From: Apostichopus japonicus
Lineage: Eukaryota; Echinodermata; Holothuroidea; Aspidochirotida; Stichopodidae
NCBI RefSeq assembly: GCF_037975245.1
Contig: NC_092577.1
Location: 13,757,013-13,821,012, forward strand
Reading direction: 5' to 3'
Length of the DNA: 64,000 nt
This document shows, piece after piece, positions 26,501 to 41,500 of the stretch. A program made the translations under genes and the position numbers. Below the pieces are notes generated by a model that saw only the letters and a list, made by a program, of their open reading frames with translations, was not told the origin of the DNA and ran no database searches. Every line of letters begins with the position of its first letter. Position 1 is the stretch's first letter.

Positions 26501-29500
26501 TCACCAGCCGAGCATCGACGAGTACATCACAAACTCCATCTTCCCCATTCTCTCCTAGCCATTTCAGTCCAGGGACATCACTTTCAAGTAGTCCCTCACC
26601 AGAGCTAAGTACAACTATCAACAAGATAAGTACTACAATGACATCACATGAGACAACATCGGTATCTAAAACAGAATCCACCCCAGGACCTTCATCTACA
26701 TCTGGAACATCAGTATCAGGCACTTCAGTTTCTAAGGAACCAAGTACAACATCTGTAACCGGTACAAGTCCTACAGTGACTTCACATGAAACTACATCAG
26801 TATCTGAAACAAGTCCCGAATCCACTCCAGGACCGTCATCTACATCTGGAACATCAGTATCAGGCACTTCTGTTTCTAAGGAACCAAGTACAACATCTGT
26901 AACCGGTACAAGTCCTACAGTGACTTCACATGAAACTACATCAGTATCTAAAACAAATCCGGAATCCACTCCAGGATCTACATCTGGAACATCAGTATCA
27001 GGCACTTCTGTTTCTAAGGAACCAAGTACAACATCTGTAACCGGTACAAGTCCAACAGTGACTTCACATGAAACTACATCAGTAACTGAAATAAGTCCCG
27101 AATCCACTCCAGGACCTTCATCTACATCTGGAACATCAGTATCAGGCACTTCTGTTTCTAAGGAACCAAGTACAACATCTGTAACCGGTACAAGTCCAAC
27201 ATTGACTTCACATGAAACTACATCAGTATCTGAAACAAGTCCCAAATCCACTCCAGGACCTTCATCTACATCTGGAACATCAGTATCAGGCACTTCTGTT
27301 TCTAAGGAAACAAGTACAACATCTGTAGCCGGTACAAGTCCTACAGTGACTTCACATGAAACTACATCAGTATCTGAAACAAATCCGGAATCCACTCCAG
27401 GATCTACATCTGGAACATCAGTATCAGGCACTTCTGTTTCTAAGGAACCAAGTACAACATCAGTTACTGGTACAAGTCCAACATTGACTTCACAAGAAAC
27501 TACATCAGTATCTGAAACAAGTCCCGAATCCACTCCAGGACCTTCATCTACGTCTGGAACATCAGTATCAGGCACTTCTGTTTCTAAGGAACCAAGTACA
27601 ACATCTGTAACCGGTACAAGTCCTACAGTGACTTCACATGAAACTACATCAGTATCTAAAACAAATCCGGAATCCACTCCAGGATCTACATCTGGAACAT
27701 CAGTATCAGGCACTTCTGTTTCTAAGGAACCAAGTACAACATCTGTAACCGGTACAAGTCCAACAGTGACTTCACATGAAACTACATCAGTAACTGAAAT
27801 AAGTCCCGAATCCACTCCAGGACCTTCATCTACATCTGGAACATCAGTATCAGGCACTTCTGTTTCTAAGGAACCAAGTACAACATCTGTAACCGGTACA
27901 AGTCCAACATTGACTTCACATGAAACTACATCAGTATCTGAAACAAGTCCCAAATCCACTCCAGGACCTTCATCTACATCTGGAACATCAGTATCAGGCA
28001 CTTCTGTTTCTAAGGAAACAAGTACAACATCTGTAGCCGGTACAAGTCCTACAGTGACTTCACATGAAACTACATCAGTATCTGAAACAAATCCGGAATC
28101 CACTCCAGGATCTACATCTGGAACATCAGTATCAGGCACTTCTGTTTCTAAGGAACCAAGTACGACATCAGTTACTGGTACAAGTCCAACATTGACTTCA
28201 CAAGAAACTACATCAGTATCTGAAACAAGTCCCGAATCCACTCCAGGACCTTCATCTACATCTGGAACATCAGTATCAGGCACTTCTGTTTCTAAGGAAC
28301 CAAGTACAACATCAGTAACCGGTACAAGTCCTACAGTGACTTCACATGAAACTACATCAGTATCTGAAACAAGTCCGGAATCCACTCCGGGACCTTCATC
28401 TACATCTGGAACATCAGTATCAGGCACTTCTGTTTCTAAGGAACCAAGTACAACATCTGTAACCAGTACAAGTCCTACTCAAACTTCACATGAAAGAACA
28501 ACTTCGACAGTATCAAAGGAACAAACTACATTGAAGCCTACTGTAACTAGTATTAAGATTTCGACTATTGGATCAAGCAGCGAACAAACAGGAAGTGTTA
28601 CACCATCTACATTTACAGAGTTTAGCTCAACAATCAACCAAACACCATCAACACCGGAGTCAACTACTTCATCGACTGATGAAGGTACCACACCTGTTGT
28701 GATTGTTACTGGAAGTGTTAGTCAAACAACTCAAGAAGGTAGTACTCCAACACAACCAACCGTTACTCCCAGTCTCACGTCAAGCTCTCCTTTAACAACC
28801 ACTTCTGCTCTAACAGTTGGTACTACCCTTCCAGTCACAGTAATTTCATCAGTTGAAACTTCTACACCAGTTCCTGAAGTAACAACTACAGGTATGACAC
28901 CTTCAAGTAGTTTTGTTACAGCTCCACCTGAAATGTCAACTATCATTTCAAGTGTGGGTACACCAGCAACACCTGTAAGTACTACAATAACAGGCCATAC
29001 TGATGAAACAGTACCTAATACAACAGGCATTACACCCAGTACAAGTACAGGTATAGTATCTTCAGCAGAACCCACAAGTACAACAAAAAGTACATCCTCG
29101 AAGAGTGTATCAACTCCATTGTCGACCTCTGTCACAAATGTTCCAACAACAAGTAAAGTATCTACCTCAATTTCAACTGTTACAATAGCAAGTAGTGAAA
29201 CACCAATATCAACAAGTACATTAACAACATTAACTCTTGCTTCTGTTCCTACACAAATACACACAACTGAAACTACAACAACTGAGGAATGTGAAACAAC
29301 GACACTACCATCGGTTACCCCATCTACCATTGGTGAAAGCAGTACATCAACACATACTCCTTTTACTCCCAGTTCAACCATCAGTACTATTTCGAATACA
29401 CCACCTGTGATCACAATAGCTACAGAAGGCACAACACCTAAGGAAACAAGTCCATCCATTCTATCAACAGAGACAGCACCAACAACTTTCAGCACACGAA

Positions 29501-32500
29501 CACCACAAGAAGGAACTACACCATTCACATCTATATCACAGCAACCAAGCACTACATCTATCACTAGAACAAAACCTACAGAAACATCAGAAACAACTAC
29601 ATCAGTCTCTGAAACAAGTCCCGAATCCACTCCAGGACCTTCATCTACATCTGGAACATCAGTATCAGGCACTTCTGTTTCTAAGGAACCAAGTACAACA
29701 TCTGTAACCGGTACAAGTCCTACAGAAACATCAGAAACAACTACATCAGTCTCTGAAACAAGTCTCGAATCTACTCCAGGACCTTCATCTACATCTGGAA
29801 CATCAGTATCAGGCACTTCTGTTTCTAAGGAACAAAGTACAACATCTGTAACCGGTACAAGTCCAACAGTGACTTCACATGAAACTACATCAGTATCTGA
29901 AACAAGTCCCGAATCCACTTCAGGACCTTCATCTACATCTGGAACATCAGTATCAGGCACTTCTGTTTCTAAGGAACCAAGTACAACATCAGTTACTGGT
30001 ACAAGTCATACAGTGACTTCACATGAAACTACATCAGTATCTGAAACAAGTCCGGAATCAACTCCAGGACCTTCATCTACATCTGGAACATCAGTATCAG
30101 GCACTTCTGTTTCTAAGGAACCAAGTACAACATCAGTAACCGGAACAAGTCCAACAGTGACTTCACCTGAGACTACATCAGTATCTGAAACAAGTCCGGA
30201 ATCTACTCCAGGACCTTCATCTACATCTGGAACATCAGTATCAGGCACTTCTGTTTCTAAGGAACAAAGTACAACATCTTTAACCGGAACAAGTCCATCA
30301 TTGACTTCACATGAAACTACATCAGTATCTGAAACAAGTACAGAATCCACTCCAGGACCTTCATCTACATCTGGAACATCAGTATCAGGCACTTCTGTTT
30401 CTAAGGAACCAAGTACAACATCAGTAACTGGAACAAGTCCAACATTGACTTCACAAGAAACTACATCAGTATCTGAAACAAGTCTGGAATCTACTCCAGG
30501 ACCTTCATCTACATCTGGAACATCAGTATCAGGCACTTCTGTTTCTAAGGAACCAAGTACAACATCAGTAACTGGTGCAAGTCCTACAGTGACTTCACAT
30601 GAAACTACATCAGTATCTGAAACAAGTCCGGAATCTACTCCAGGACCTTCATTTACATCTGGAACATCAGTATCAGGCACTTCTTTTTCTAAGGAACAAA
30701 GTACAACATCTGTAACCGGAACAAGTCCATCATTGACTTCACATGAAACTACATCAGTATCTGAAACAAGTAAAGAATCCACTCCAGGAACTTCATCTAC
30801 ATCTGGAACATCAGTATCAGGCACTTCTGTTTCTAAGGAACCAAGTACAACATCTGTAACCGGTACAAGTCCAACAGTGACTTCACCTGAGACTACATCA
30901 GTATCTGAAACAAGTCTGGAATCTACTCCAGGACCTTCATTTACATCTGGAACATCAGTATCAGGCACTTCTGTTTCTAAGGAACCAAGTACAACATCAG
31001 TAACTGGTACCAGTCCAACATTGACTTCACAAGAAACTACATCAGTATCTGAAACAAGTCCGGAATCCACTCCAGGACCTTCATCTACATCTGGAACATC
31101 AGTATCAGGCACTTCTGTTTCTAAGGAACCAAGTACAACATCAGTAACTGGTACAAGTCCAATATTGACTTCACAAGAAACTACATCAGTATCTGAAACA
31201 AGTCTCGAATCTACTCCAGGACCTTCATCTACATCTGGAACATCAGTATCAGGCACTTCTGTTTCTAAGGAACCAAGTACAACATCAGTAACCGGTACAA
31301 GTCCTACAGTGACTTCACATGAAACTACATCAGTATCTGAAACAAGTCCCGAATCCACTCCAGGACCTTCATCTACATCTGGAACATCAGTATCAGGCAC
31401 TTCTGTTTCTAAGGAACCAAGTACAACATCAGTAACCGGTACAAGTCCAACAGTGACTTCACATGAAACTACATCAGTATCTGAAACAAGTCCCGAATCC
31501 ACTCCAGGAACTTCATTTACATCTGGAACATCAGTATCAGGCACTTCTGTTTCTAAGGAACAAAGTACAACATCTGTAACCGGTACAAGTCCTACAGTGA
31601 CTTCACATGAAACTACATCAGTATCTGAAACAAGTCCCGAATCCACTCCAGGACCTTCATCTACATCTGGAACATCAGTATCAGGCACTTCTGTTTCTAA
31701 GGAACAAAGTACAACATCTGTAACCGGTACAAGTCCAACAGTGACTTCACATGAAACTACATCAGTAACTGAAATAAGTCCCGAATCCACTCCAGGACCT
31801 TCATCTACATCTGGAACATCAGTATCAGGCACTTCTGTTTCTAAGGAACCAAGTACAACATCTGTAACCGGTACAAGTCCAACATTGACTTCACATGAAA
31901 CTACATCAGTATCTGAAACAAGTCCCAAATCCACTCCAGGACCTTCATCTACATCTGGAACATCAGTATCAGGCACTTCTGTTTCTAAGGAAACAAGTAC
32001 AACATCTGTAGCCGGTACAAGTCCTACAGTGACTTCACATGAAACTACATCAGTATCTGAAACAAATCCGGAATCCACTCCAGGATCTACATCTGGAACA
32101 TCAGTATCAGGCACTTCTGTTTCTAAGGAACCAAGTACGACATCAGTTACTGGTACAAGTCCAACATTGACTTCACAAGAAACTACATCAGTATCTGAAA
32201 CAAGTCCCGAATCCACTCCAGGACCTTCATCTACATCTGGAACATCAGTATCAGGCACTTCTGTTTCTAAGGAACCAAGTACAACATCAGTAACCGGTAC
32301 AAGTCCTACAGTGACTTCACATGAAACTACATCAGTATCTGAAACAAGTCCGGAATCCACTCCGGGACCTTCATCTACATCTGGAACATCAGTATCAGGC
32401 ACTTCTGTTTCTAAGGAACCAAGTACAACATCTGTAACCAGTACAAGTCCTACTCAAACTTCACATGAAAGAACAACTTCGACAGTATCAAAGGAACAAA

Positions 32501-35500
32501 CTACATTGAAGCCTACTGTAACTAGTATTAAGATTTCGACTATTGGATCAAGCAGCGAACAAACAGGAAGTGTTACACCATCTACATTTACAGAGTTTAG
32601 CTCAACAATCAACCAAACACCATCAACACCGGAGTCAACTACTTCATCGACTGATGAAGGTACCACACCTGTTGTGATTGTTACTGGAAGTGTTAGTCAA
32701 ACAACTCAAGAAGGTAGTACTCCAACACAACCAACCGTTACTCCCAGTCTCACGTCAAGCTCTCCTTTAACAACCACTTCTGCTCTAACAGTTGGTACTA
32801 CCCTTCCAGTCACAGTAATTTCATCAGTTGAAACTTCTACACCAGTTCCTGAAGTAACAACTACAGGTATGACACCTTCAAGTAGTTTTGTTACAGCTCC
32901 ACCTGAAATGTCAACTATCATTTCAAGTGTGGGTACACCAGCAACACCTGTAAGTACTACAATAACAGGCCATACTGATGAAACAGTACCTAATACAACA
33001 GGCATTACACCCAGTACAAGTACAGGTATAGTATCTTCAGCAGAACCCACAAGTACAACAAAAAGTACATCCTCGAAGAGTGTATCAACTCCATTGTCGA
33101 CCTCTGTCACAAATGTTCCAACAACAAGTAAAGTATCTACCTCAATTTCAACTGTTACAATAGCAAGTAGTGAAACACCAATATCAACAAGTACATTAAC
33201 AACATTAACTCTTGCTTCTGTTCCTACACAAATACACACAACTGAAACTACAACAACTGAGGAATGTGAAACAACGACACTACCATCGGTTACCCCATCT
33301 ACCATTGGTGAAAGCAGTACATCAACACATACTCCTTTTACTCCCAGTTCAACCATCAGTACTATTTCGAATACACCACCTGTGATCACAATAGCTACAG
33401 AAGGCACAACACCTAAGGAAACAAGTCCATCCATTCTATCAACAGAGACAGCACCAACAACTTTCAGCACACGAACACCACAAGAAGGAACTACACCATT
33501 CACATCTATATCACAGCAACCAAGCACTACATCTATCACTAGAACAAAACCTACAGAAACATCAGAAACAACTACATCAGTCTCTGAAACAAGTCCCGAA
33601 TCCACTCCAGGACCTTCATCTACATCTGGAACATCAGTATCAGGCACTTCTGTTTCTAAGGAACCAAGTACAACATCTGTAACCGGTACAAGTCCTACAG
33701 AAACATCAGAAACAACTACATCAGTCTCTGAAACAAGTCTCGAATCTACTCCAGGACCTTCATCTACATCTGGAACATCAGTATCAGGCACTTCTGTTTC
33801 TAAGGAACAAAGTACAACATCTGTAACCGGTACAAGTCCAACAGTGACTTCACATGAAACTACATCAGTATCTGAAACAAGTCCCGAATCCACTTCAGGA
33901 CCTTCATCTACATCTGGAACATCAGTATCAGGCACTTCTGTTTCTAAGGAACCAAGTACAACATCAGTTACTGGTACAAGTCATACAGTGACTTCACATG
34001 AAACTACATCAGTATCTGAAACAAGTCCGGAATCAACTCCAGGACCTTCATCTACATCTGGAACATCAGTATCAGGCACTTCTGTTTCTAAGGAACCAAG
34101 TACAACATCAGTAACCGGAACAAGTCCAACAGTGACTTCACCTGAGACTACATCAGTATCTGAAACAAGTCCGGAATCTACTCCAGGACCTTCATCTACA
34201 TCTGGAACATCAGTATCAGGCACTTCTGTTTCTAAGGAACAAAGTACAACATCTTTAACCGGAACAAGTCCATCATTGACTTCACATGAAACTACATCAG
34301 TATCTGAAACAAGTACAGAATCCACTCCAGGACCTTCATCTACATCTGGAACATCAGTATCAGGCACTTCTGTTTCTAAGGAACCAAGTACAACATCAGT
34401 AACTGGAACAAGTCCAACATTGACTTCACAAGAAACTACATCAGTATCTGAAACAAGTCTGGAATCTACTCCAGGACCTTCATCTACATCTGGAACATCA
34501 GTATCAGGCACTTCTGTTTCTAAGGAACCAAGTACAACATCAGTAACTGGTGCAAGTCCTACAGTGACTTCACATGAAACTACATCAGTATCTGAAACAA
34601 GTCCGGAATCTACTCCAGGACCTTCATTTACATCTGGAACATCAGTATCAGGCACTTCTTTTTCTAAGGAACAAAGTACAACATCTGTAACCGGAACAAG
34701 TCCATCATTGACTTCACATGAAACTACATCAGTATCTGAAACAAGTAAAGAATCCACTCCAGGAACTTCATCTACATCTGGAACATCAGTATCAGGCACT
34801 TCTGTTTCTAAGGAACCAAGTACAACATCTGTAACCGGTACAAGTCCAACAGTGACTTCACCTGAGACTACATCAGTATCTGAAACAAGTCTGGAATCTA
34901 CTCCAGGACCTTCATTTACATCTGGAACATCAGTATCAGGCACTTCTGTTTCTAAGGAACCAAGTACAACATCAGTAACTGGTACCAGTCCAACATTGAC
35001 TTCACAAGAAACTACATCAGTATCTGAAACAAGTCCGGAATCCACTCCAGGACCTTCATCTACATCTGGAACATCAGTATCAGGCACTTCTGTTTCTAAG
35101 GAACCAAGTACAACATCAGTAACTGGTACAAGTCCAATAATGACTTCACAAGAAACTACATCAGTATCTGAAACAAGTCCGGAATCTACTCCAGGACCTT
35201 CATCTACATCTGGAACATCAGTATCAGGCACTTCTGTTTCTAAGGAACCAAGTACAACATCAGTAACCGGTACAAGTCCTACAGTGACTTCACATGAAAC
35301 TACATCAGTATCTGAAACAAGTCCCGAATCCACTCCAGGACCTTCATTTACATCTGGAACATCAGTATCAGGCACTTCTGTTTCTAAGGAACCAAGTACA
35401 ACATCAGTAACCGGTACAAGTCCAACAGTGACTTCACATGAAACTACATCAGTATCTGAAACAAGTCCCGAATCCACTCCAGGAACTTCATTTACATCTG

Positions 35501-38500
35501 GAACATCAGTATCAGGCACTTCTGTTTCTAAGGAACAAAGTACAACATCTGTAACCGGTACAAGTCCTACAGTGACTTCACATGAAACTACATCAGTATC
35601 TGAAACAAGTCCCGAATCCACTCCAGGACCTTCATCTACATCTGGAACATCAGTATCAGGCACTTCTGTTTCTAAGGAACAAAGTACAACATCTGTAACC
35701 GGTACAAGTCCAACAGTGACTTCACATGAAACTACATCAGTATCTGAAACAAGTCCGGAATCCACTCCAGGACCTTCATCTACATCTGGAACATCAGTAT
35801 CAGGCACTTCTGTTTCTAAGGAACCAAGTACAACATCAGTAACTGGTACAAGTCCTACAGTGACTTCACATGAAACTACATCAGTATCTGAAACAAGTAC
35901 AGAATCCACTCCAGGACCTTCATCTACATCTGGAACATCAGTATCAGGCACTTCTGTTTCTAAGGAACCAAGTACAACATCAGTAACCGGAACAAGTCCA
36001 ACAGTGACTTCACCTGAGACTACATCAGTATCTGAAACAAGTCTGGAATCTACTCCAGGACCTTCATCTACATCTGGAACATCAGTATCAGGCACTTCTG
36101 TTTCTAAGGAACCAAGTACAACATCAGTAACCGGAACAAGTCCAACAGTGACTTCACCTGAGACTACATCAGTATCTGAAACAAGTCTGGAATCTACTCC
36201 AGGACCTTCATCTACATCTGGAACATCAGTATCAGGCACTTCTGTTTCTAAGGAACCAAGTACAACATCAGTAACTGGTACAAGTCCAACATTGACTTCA
36301 CAAGAAACTACATCAGTATCTGAAACAAGTCCGGAATCAACTCCAGGACCTTCATCTACATCTGGAACATCAGTATCAGGCACTTCTGTTTCTAAGGAAC
36401 CAAGTACAACATCAGTAACCGGAACAAGTCCTACAGTGACTTCACATGAATCTACATCAGTATCTGAAACAAGTCCCGAATCCACTCCAGGACCTTCATT
36501 TACATCTGGAACATCAGTATCAGGCACTTCTGTTTCTAAGGAACAAAGTACAACATCTGTAACCGGTACAAGTCCTACAGTGACTTCACATGAAACTACA
36601 TCAGTATCTGAAACAAGTCCTGAATCCACTCCAGGACCTTCATCTACATCTGGAACATCAGTATCAGGCACTTCTGTTTCTAAGGAACAAAGTACAACAT
36701 CTGTAACCGGTACAAGTCCAACAGTGACTTCACATGAAACTACATCAGTATCTGAAACAAGTCCAGAATCCACTCCAGGACCTTCATCTACATCTGGAAC
36801 ATCAGTATCAGGCACTTCTGTTTCTAAGGAACCAAGTACAACATCTGTAACCGGTACAAGTCCTACAGAAACATCAGAAACAACTACATCAGTATCTGAA
36901 ACAAGTCCAGAATCCACTCCAGGACCTTCATCTACATCTGGAACATCAGTATCAGGCACTTCTGTTTCTAAGGAACAAAGTACAACATCTGTAACCGGTA
37001 CAAGTCCTACAGTGACTTCACATGAAACTACATCAGGATCTGAAACAAGTCCCGAATCCACTCCAGGACCTTCATCTACATCTGGAACATCAGTATCAGG
37101 CACTTCTGTTTCTAAGGAACAAAGTACAACATCAGTTACTGGTTCAAGTCCTACAGTGACTTCACATGAAACTACATCAGTATCTGAAACAAGTCCAGAA
37201 TCCACTCCAGGACCTTCATCTACATCTAGAACATCAGTATCAGGCACTTCTGTTTCTAAGGAACAAAGTACAACATCTTTAACCGGAACAAGTCCAACAT
37301 TGACTTCACATGAAACTACATCAGTATCTGAAACAAGTACAGAATCCACTCCAGGACCTTCATCTACATCTGGAACATCAGTATCAGGCACTTCTGTTTC
37401 TAAGGAACCAAGTACAACATCAGTAACTGGAACAAGTCCAACATTGACTTCACAAGAAACTACATCAGTATCTGAAACAAGTCCGGAATCTACCCCAGGA
37501 CCTTCATCTACATCTGGAACATCAGTATCAGGCACTTCTGTTTCTAAGGAACCAAGTACAACATCAGTAACTGGTACAAGTCCTACAGTGACTTCACATG
37601 AAACTACATCAGTATCTGAAACAAGTACAGAATCCACTCCAGGACCTTCATCTACATCTGGAACATCAGTATCAGGCACTTCTGTTTCTAAGGAACCAAG
37701 TACAACATCAGTAACCGGAACAAGTCCAACAGTGACTTCACCTGAGACTACATCAGTATCTGAAACAAGTCTGGAATCTACTCCAGGACCTTCATCTACA
37801 TCTGGAACATCAGTATCAGGCACTTCTGTTTCTAAGGAACCAAGTACAACATCAGTAACCGGAACAAGTCCAACAGTGACTTCACCTGAGACTACATCAG
37901 TATCTGAAACAAGTCTGGAATCTACTCCAGGACCTTCATCTACATCTGGAACATCAGTATCAGGCACTTCTGTTTCTAAGGAACCAAGTACAACATCAGT
38001 AACTGGTACTAGTCCAACATTGACTTCACAAGAAACTACATCAGTATCTGAAACAAGTCCGGAATCAACTCCAGGACCTTCATCTACATCTGGAACATCA
38101 GTATCAGGCACTTCTGTTTCTAAGGAACCAAGTACAACATCAGTAACCGGAACAAGTCCTACAGTGACTTCACATGAAACTACATCAGTATCTGAAACAA
38201 GTCCCGAATCCACTCCAGGACCTTCATTTACATCTGGAACATCAGTATCAGGCACTTCTGTTTCTAAGGAACAAAGTACAACATCTGTAACTGGTACAAG
38301 TCCTACAGTGACTTCACATGAAACTACATCAGTATCTGAAACAAGTCCCGAATCCACTCCAGGACCTTCATCTACATCTGGAACATCAGTATCAGGCACT
38401 TCTGTTTCTAAGGAACAAAGTACAACATCTGTAACCGGTACAAGTCCAACAGTGACTTCACATGAAACTACATCAGTATCTGAAACAAGTCCAGAATCCA

Positions 38501-41500
38501 CTCCAGGACCTTCATCTACATCTGGAACATCAGTATCAGGCACTTCTGTTTCTAAGGAACCAAGTACAACATCTGTAACCGGTACAAGTCCTACAGAAAC
38601 ATCAGAAACAACTACATCAGTATCTGAAACAAGTCCAGAATCCACTCCAGGACCTTCATCTACATCTGGAACATCAGTATCAGGCACTTCTGTTTCTAAG
38701 GAACAAAGTACAACATCTGTAACCGGTACAAGTCCTACAGTGACTTCACATGAAACTACATCAGGATCTGAAACAAGTCCCGAATCCACTCCAGGACCTT
38801 CATCTACATCTGGAACATCAGTATCAGGCACTTCTGTTTCTAAGGAACAAAGTACAACATCAGTTACTGGTTCAAGTCCAACAGTGACTTCACATGAAAC
38901 TACATCAGTATCTGAAACAAGTCCAGAATCCACTCCAGGACCTTCATCTACATCTAGAACATCAGTATCAGGCACTTCTGTTTCTAAGGAACCAAGTACA
39001 ACATCAGTAACTGGAACAAGTCCAACAGTGACTTCACCTGAGACTACATCAGTATCTGAAACAAGTCCGGTATCTACTCCAGGACCTTCATCTACATCTA
39101 GAACATCAGTATCAGGCACTTCTGTTTCTAAGGAACCAAGTACAACATCAGTAACTGGTACAAGTCCAACATTGACTTCACAAGAAACTATATCAGTATC
39201 TGAAACAAGTCCGGAATCTACTCCAGGACCTTCATCTACATCTGGAACATCAGTATCAGGCACTTCTGTTTCTAAGGAACCAAGTACAACATCAGTAACT
39301 GGTACAAGTCCAACATTGACTTCAAAAGAAACTACATCAGTATCTGAAACAAGTCCGGAATCTACTCCAGGACCTTCATCTACATCTGGAACATCAGTAT
39401 CAGGCACTTCTGTTTCTAAGGAACCAAGTACAACATCAGTTACTGGTACAAGTCCTACAGTGACTTCACATGAAACTACATCAGTATCTGAAACAAGTCC
39501 GGAATCCACTCCAGGACCTTCATTTACATCTGGAACATCAGTATCAGGCACTTCTGTTTCTAAGGAACAAAGTACAACATCAGTAACCGGTACAAGTCCA
39601 ACAGTGACTTCACATGAAACTACATCAGTATCTGAAACAAGTCCCGAATCCACTCCAGGACCTTCATCTACATCTGGAACATCAGTATCAGGCACTTCTG
39701 TTTCTAAGGAACCAAGTACAACATCTGTAACCGGAACAAGTCCTACAGTGACTTCACATGAAACTACATCAATATCTGAAACATCAGTATCAGGCACTTC
39801 TGTTTCTAAGGAACCAAGTACAACATCTGTAACCGGTACAAGTCAAACATTGACTTCACATGAAACTACATCAGTATCTGAAACAAGTCCCGAATCCACT
39901 CCAGGACCTTCATCTACATCTGAAACTTCAGTATCAGGCACTTCTGTTTCTAAGGAACCAAGTACAACATCTGTAACGGGTACAAGTCCAACATTGACTT
40001 CACATGAAACTACATCAGTATCTGAAACAAGTCCAATATCCACTCCAGGACCTTCATCTACATCTGGAACATCAGTATCAGGCACTTCTGTTTCTAAGGA
40101 ACAAAGTACAACATCTGTATCCGGTACAAGTCCAACAGTGACTTCACATGAAACTACATCAGTATCTGAAACAAGTCCAATATCCACTCCAGGACCTTCA
40201 TCTACATCTGGAACATCAGTATCAGGCACTTCTGTTTCTAAGGAACCAAGTACAACATCTGTAACCGGAACAAGTCCTACAGTGACTTCACATGAAACTA
40301 CATCAATATCTGAAACAAGTCCCGAATCCACTCCAGGACCTTCATCTACATCTGGAACATCAGTATCAGGCACTTCTGTTTCTAAGGAACAGAGTACAAC
40401 ATCTGTAACCGGTACAAGTCCTACAGAAACATCAGAAACAACTACATCAGTCTCTGAAACAAGTCCCGAATCCACTCCAGGACCTTCATTTACATCTGGA
40501 ACATCAGTATCAGGCACTTCTGTTTCTAAGGAACAAAGTACAACATCTGTAACCGGTACAAGTCCTACAGTGACTTCACATGAAACTACATCAGTATCTG
40601 AAACAAGTCCGAAATCCACTCCAGGACCTTCATCTACATCTAAAACTTCAGTATCAGGCACTTCTGTTTCTAAGGAACCAAGTACAACATCAGTTACTGG
40701 TACAAGTCCAACATTGACTTCACATGAAACTACGTCAGTATCTGAAACAAGTCCAATATCCACTCCAGGACCTTCATCTACATCTGGAACATCAGTATCA
40801 GGCACTTCTGTTTCTAAGGAACCAAGTACAACATCTGTAACCGGTACAAGTCCAACAGTGACTTCACATGAATCTACATCAGTATCTGAAACAAGTCCGT
40901 ATTCTACTCCAGGACCTTCATTTACATCTGGAACATCAGTATCAGGCACTTCTGTTTCTAAGGAACAAAGTACAACATCTGTAACCGGTACAAGTCCTAC
41001 AGTGACTTTACATGAAACTACATCAGTATCTGAAACAAGTCCCGAATCCACTCCAGGACTTTCATCTACATCTGGAACATCAGTATCAGGCACTTCTGTT
41101 TCTAAGGAACCAAGTACAACATCTGTAACTGGTACAAGTCCTACAGAAACATCAGAAACAATGACATCAGTCTCTGAAACAAGTCCCGAATCCACTCCAG
41201 GACCTTCATTTACATCTGGAACATCAGTATCAGGCACTTCTGTTTCTAAGGAACAAAGTACAACATCTGTAACCGGTACAAGTCCTACAGTGACTTCACA
41301 TGAAACTACATCAGTATCTGAAACAAGTCCTGAATCCACTCATGGACCTTCATCTACATCTGGAACATCAGTATCAGGCACTTCTGTTTCTAAGGAACAA
41401 AGTACAACATCTGTAACCGGTACAAGTCCTACAGTGACTTCACATGAAACTACATCAGTATCTGAAACAAGTCCAGAATCCACTCCAGGACCTTCATCTA

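Larger units (their letters stand above)
27691..35640 (+). repeat. 3,975-bp tandem duplication (27691-31665 and 31666-35640)
   Basis: Positions 3,975 bp apart match almost base for base, through repeat units and the whole spacer (28731-29960 equals 32706-33935). Private variants such as TTCTTTTTCTAAGG (about 30680 and 34655) are shared. Differences are few: for example 31165 T versus 35140 A, and a few in the first and last units. The two copies are directly adjacent. Confidence 0.9.
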
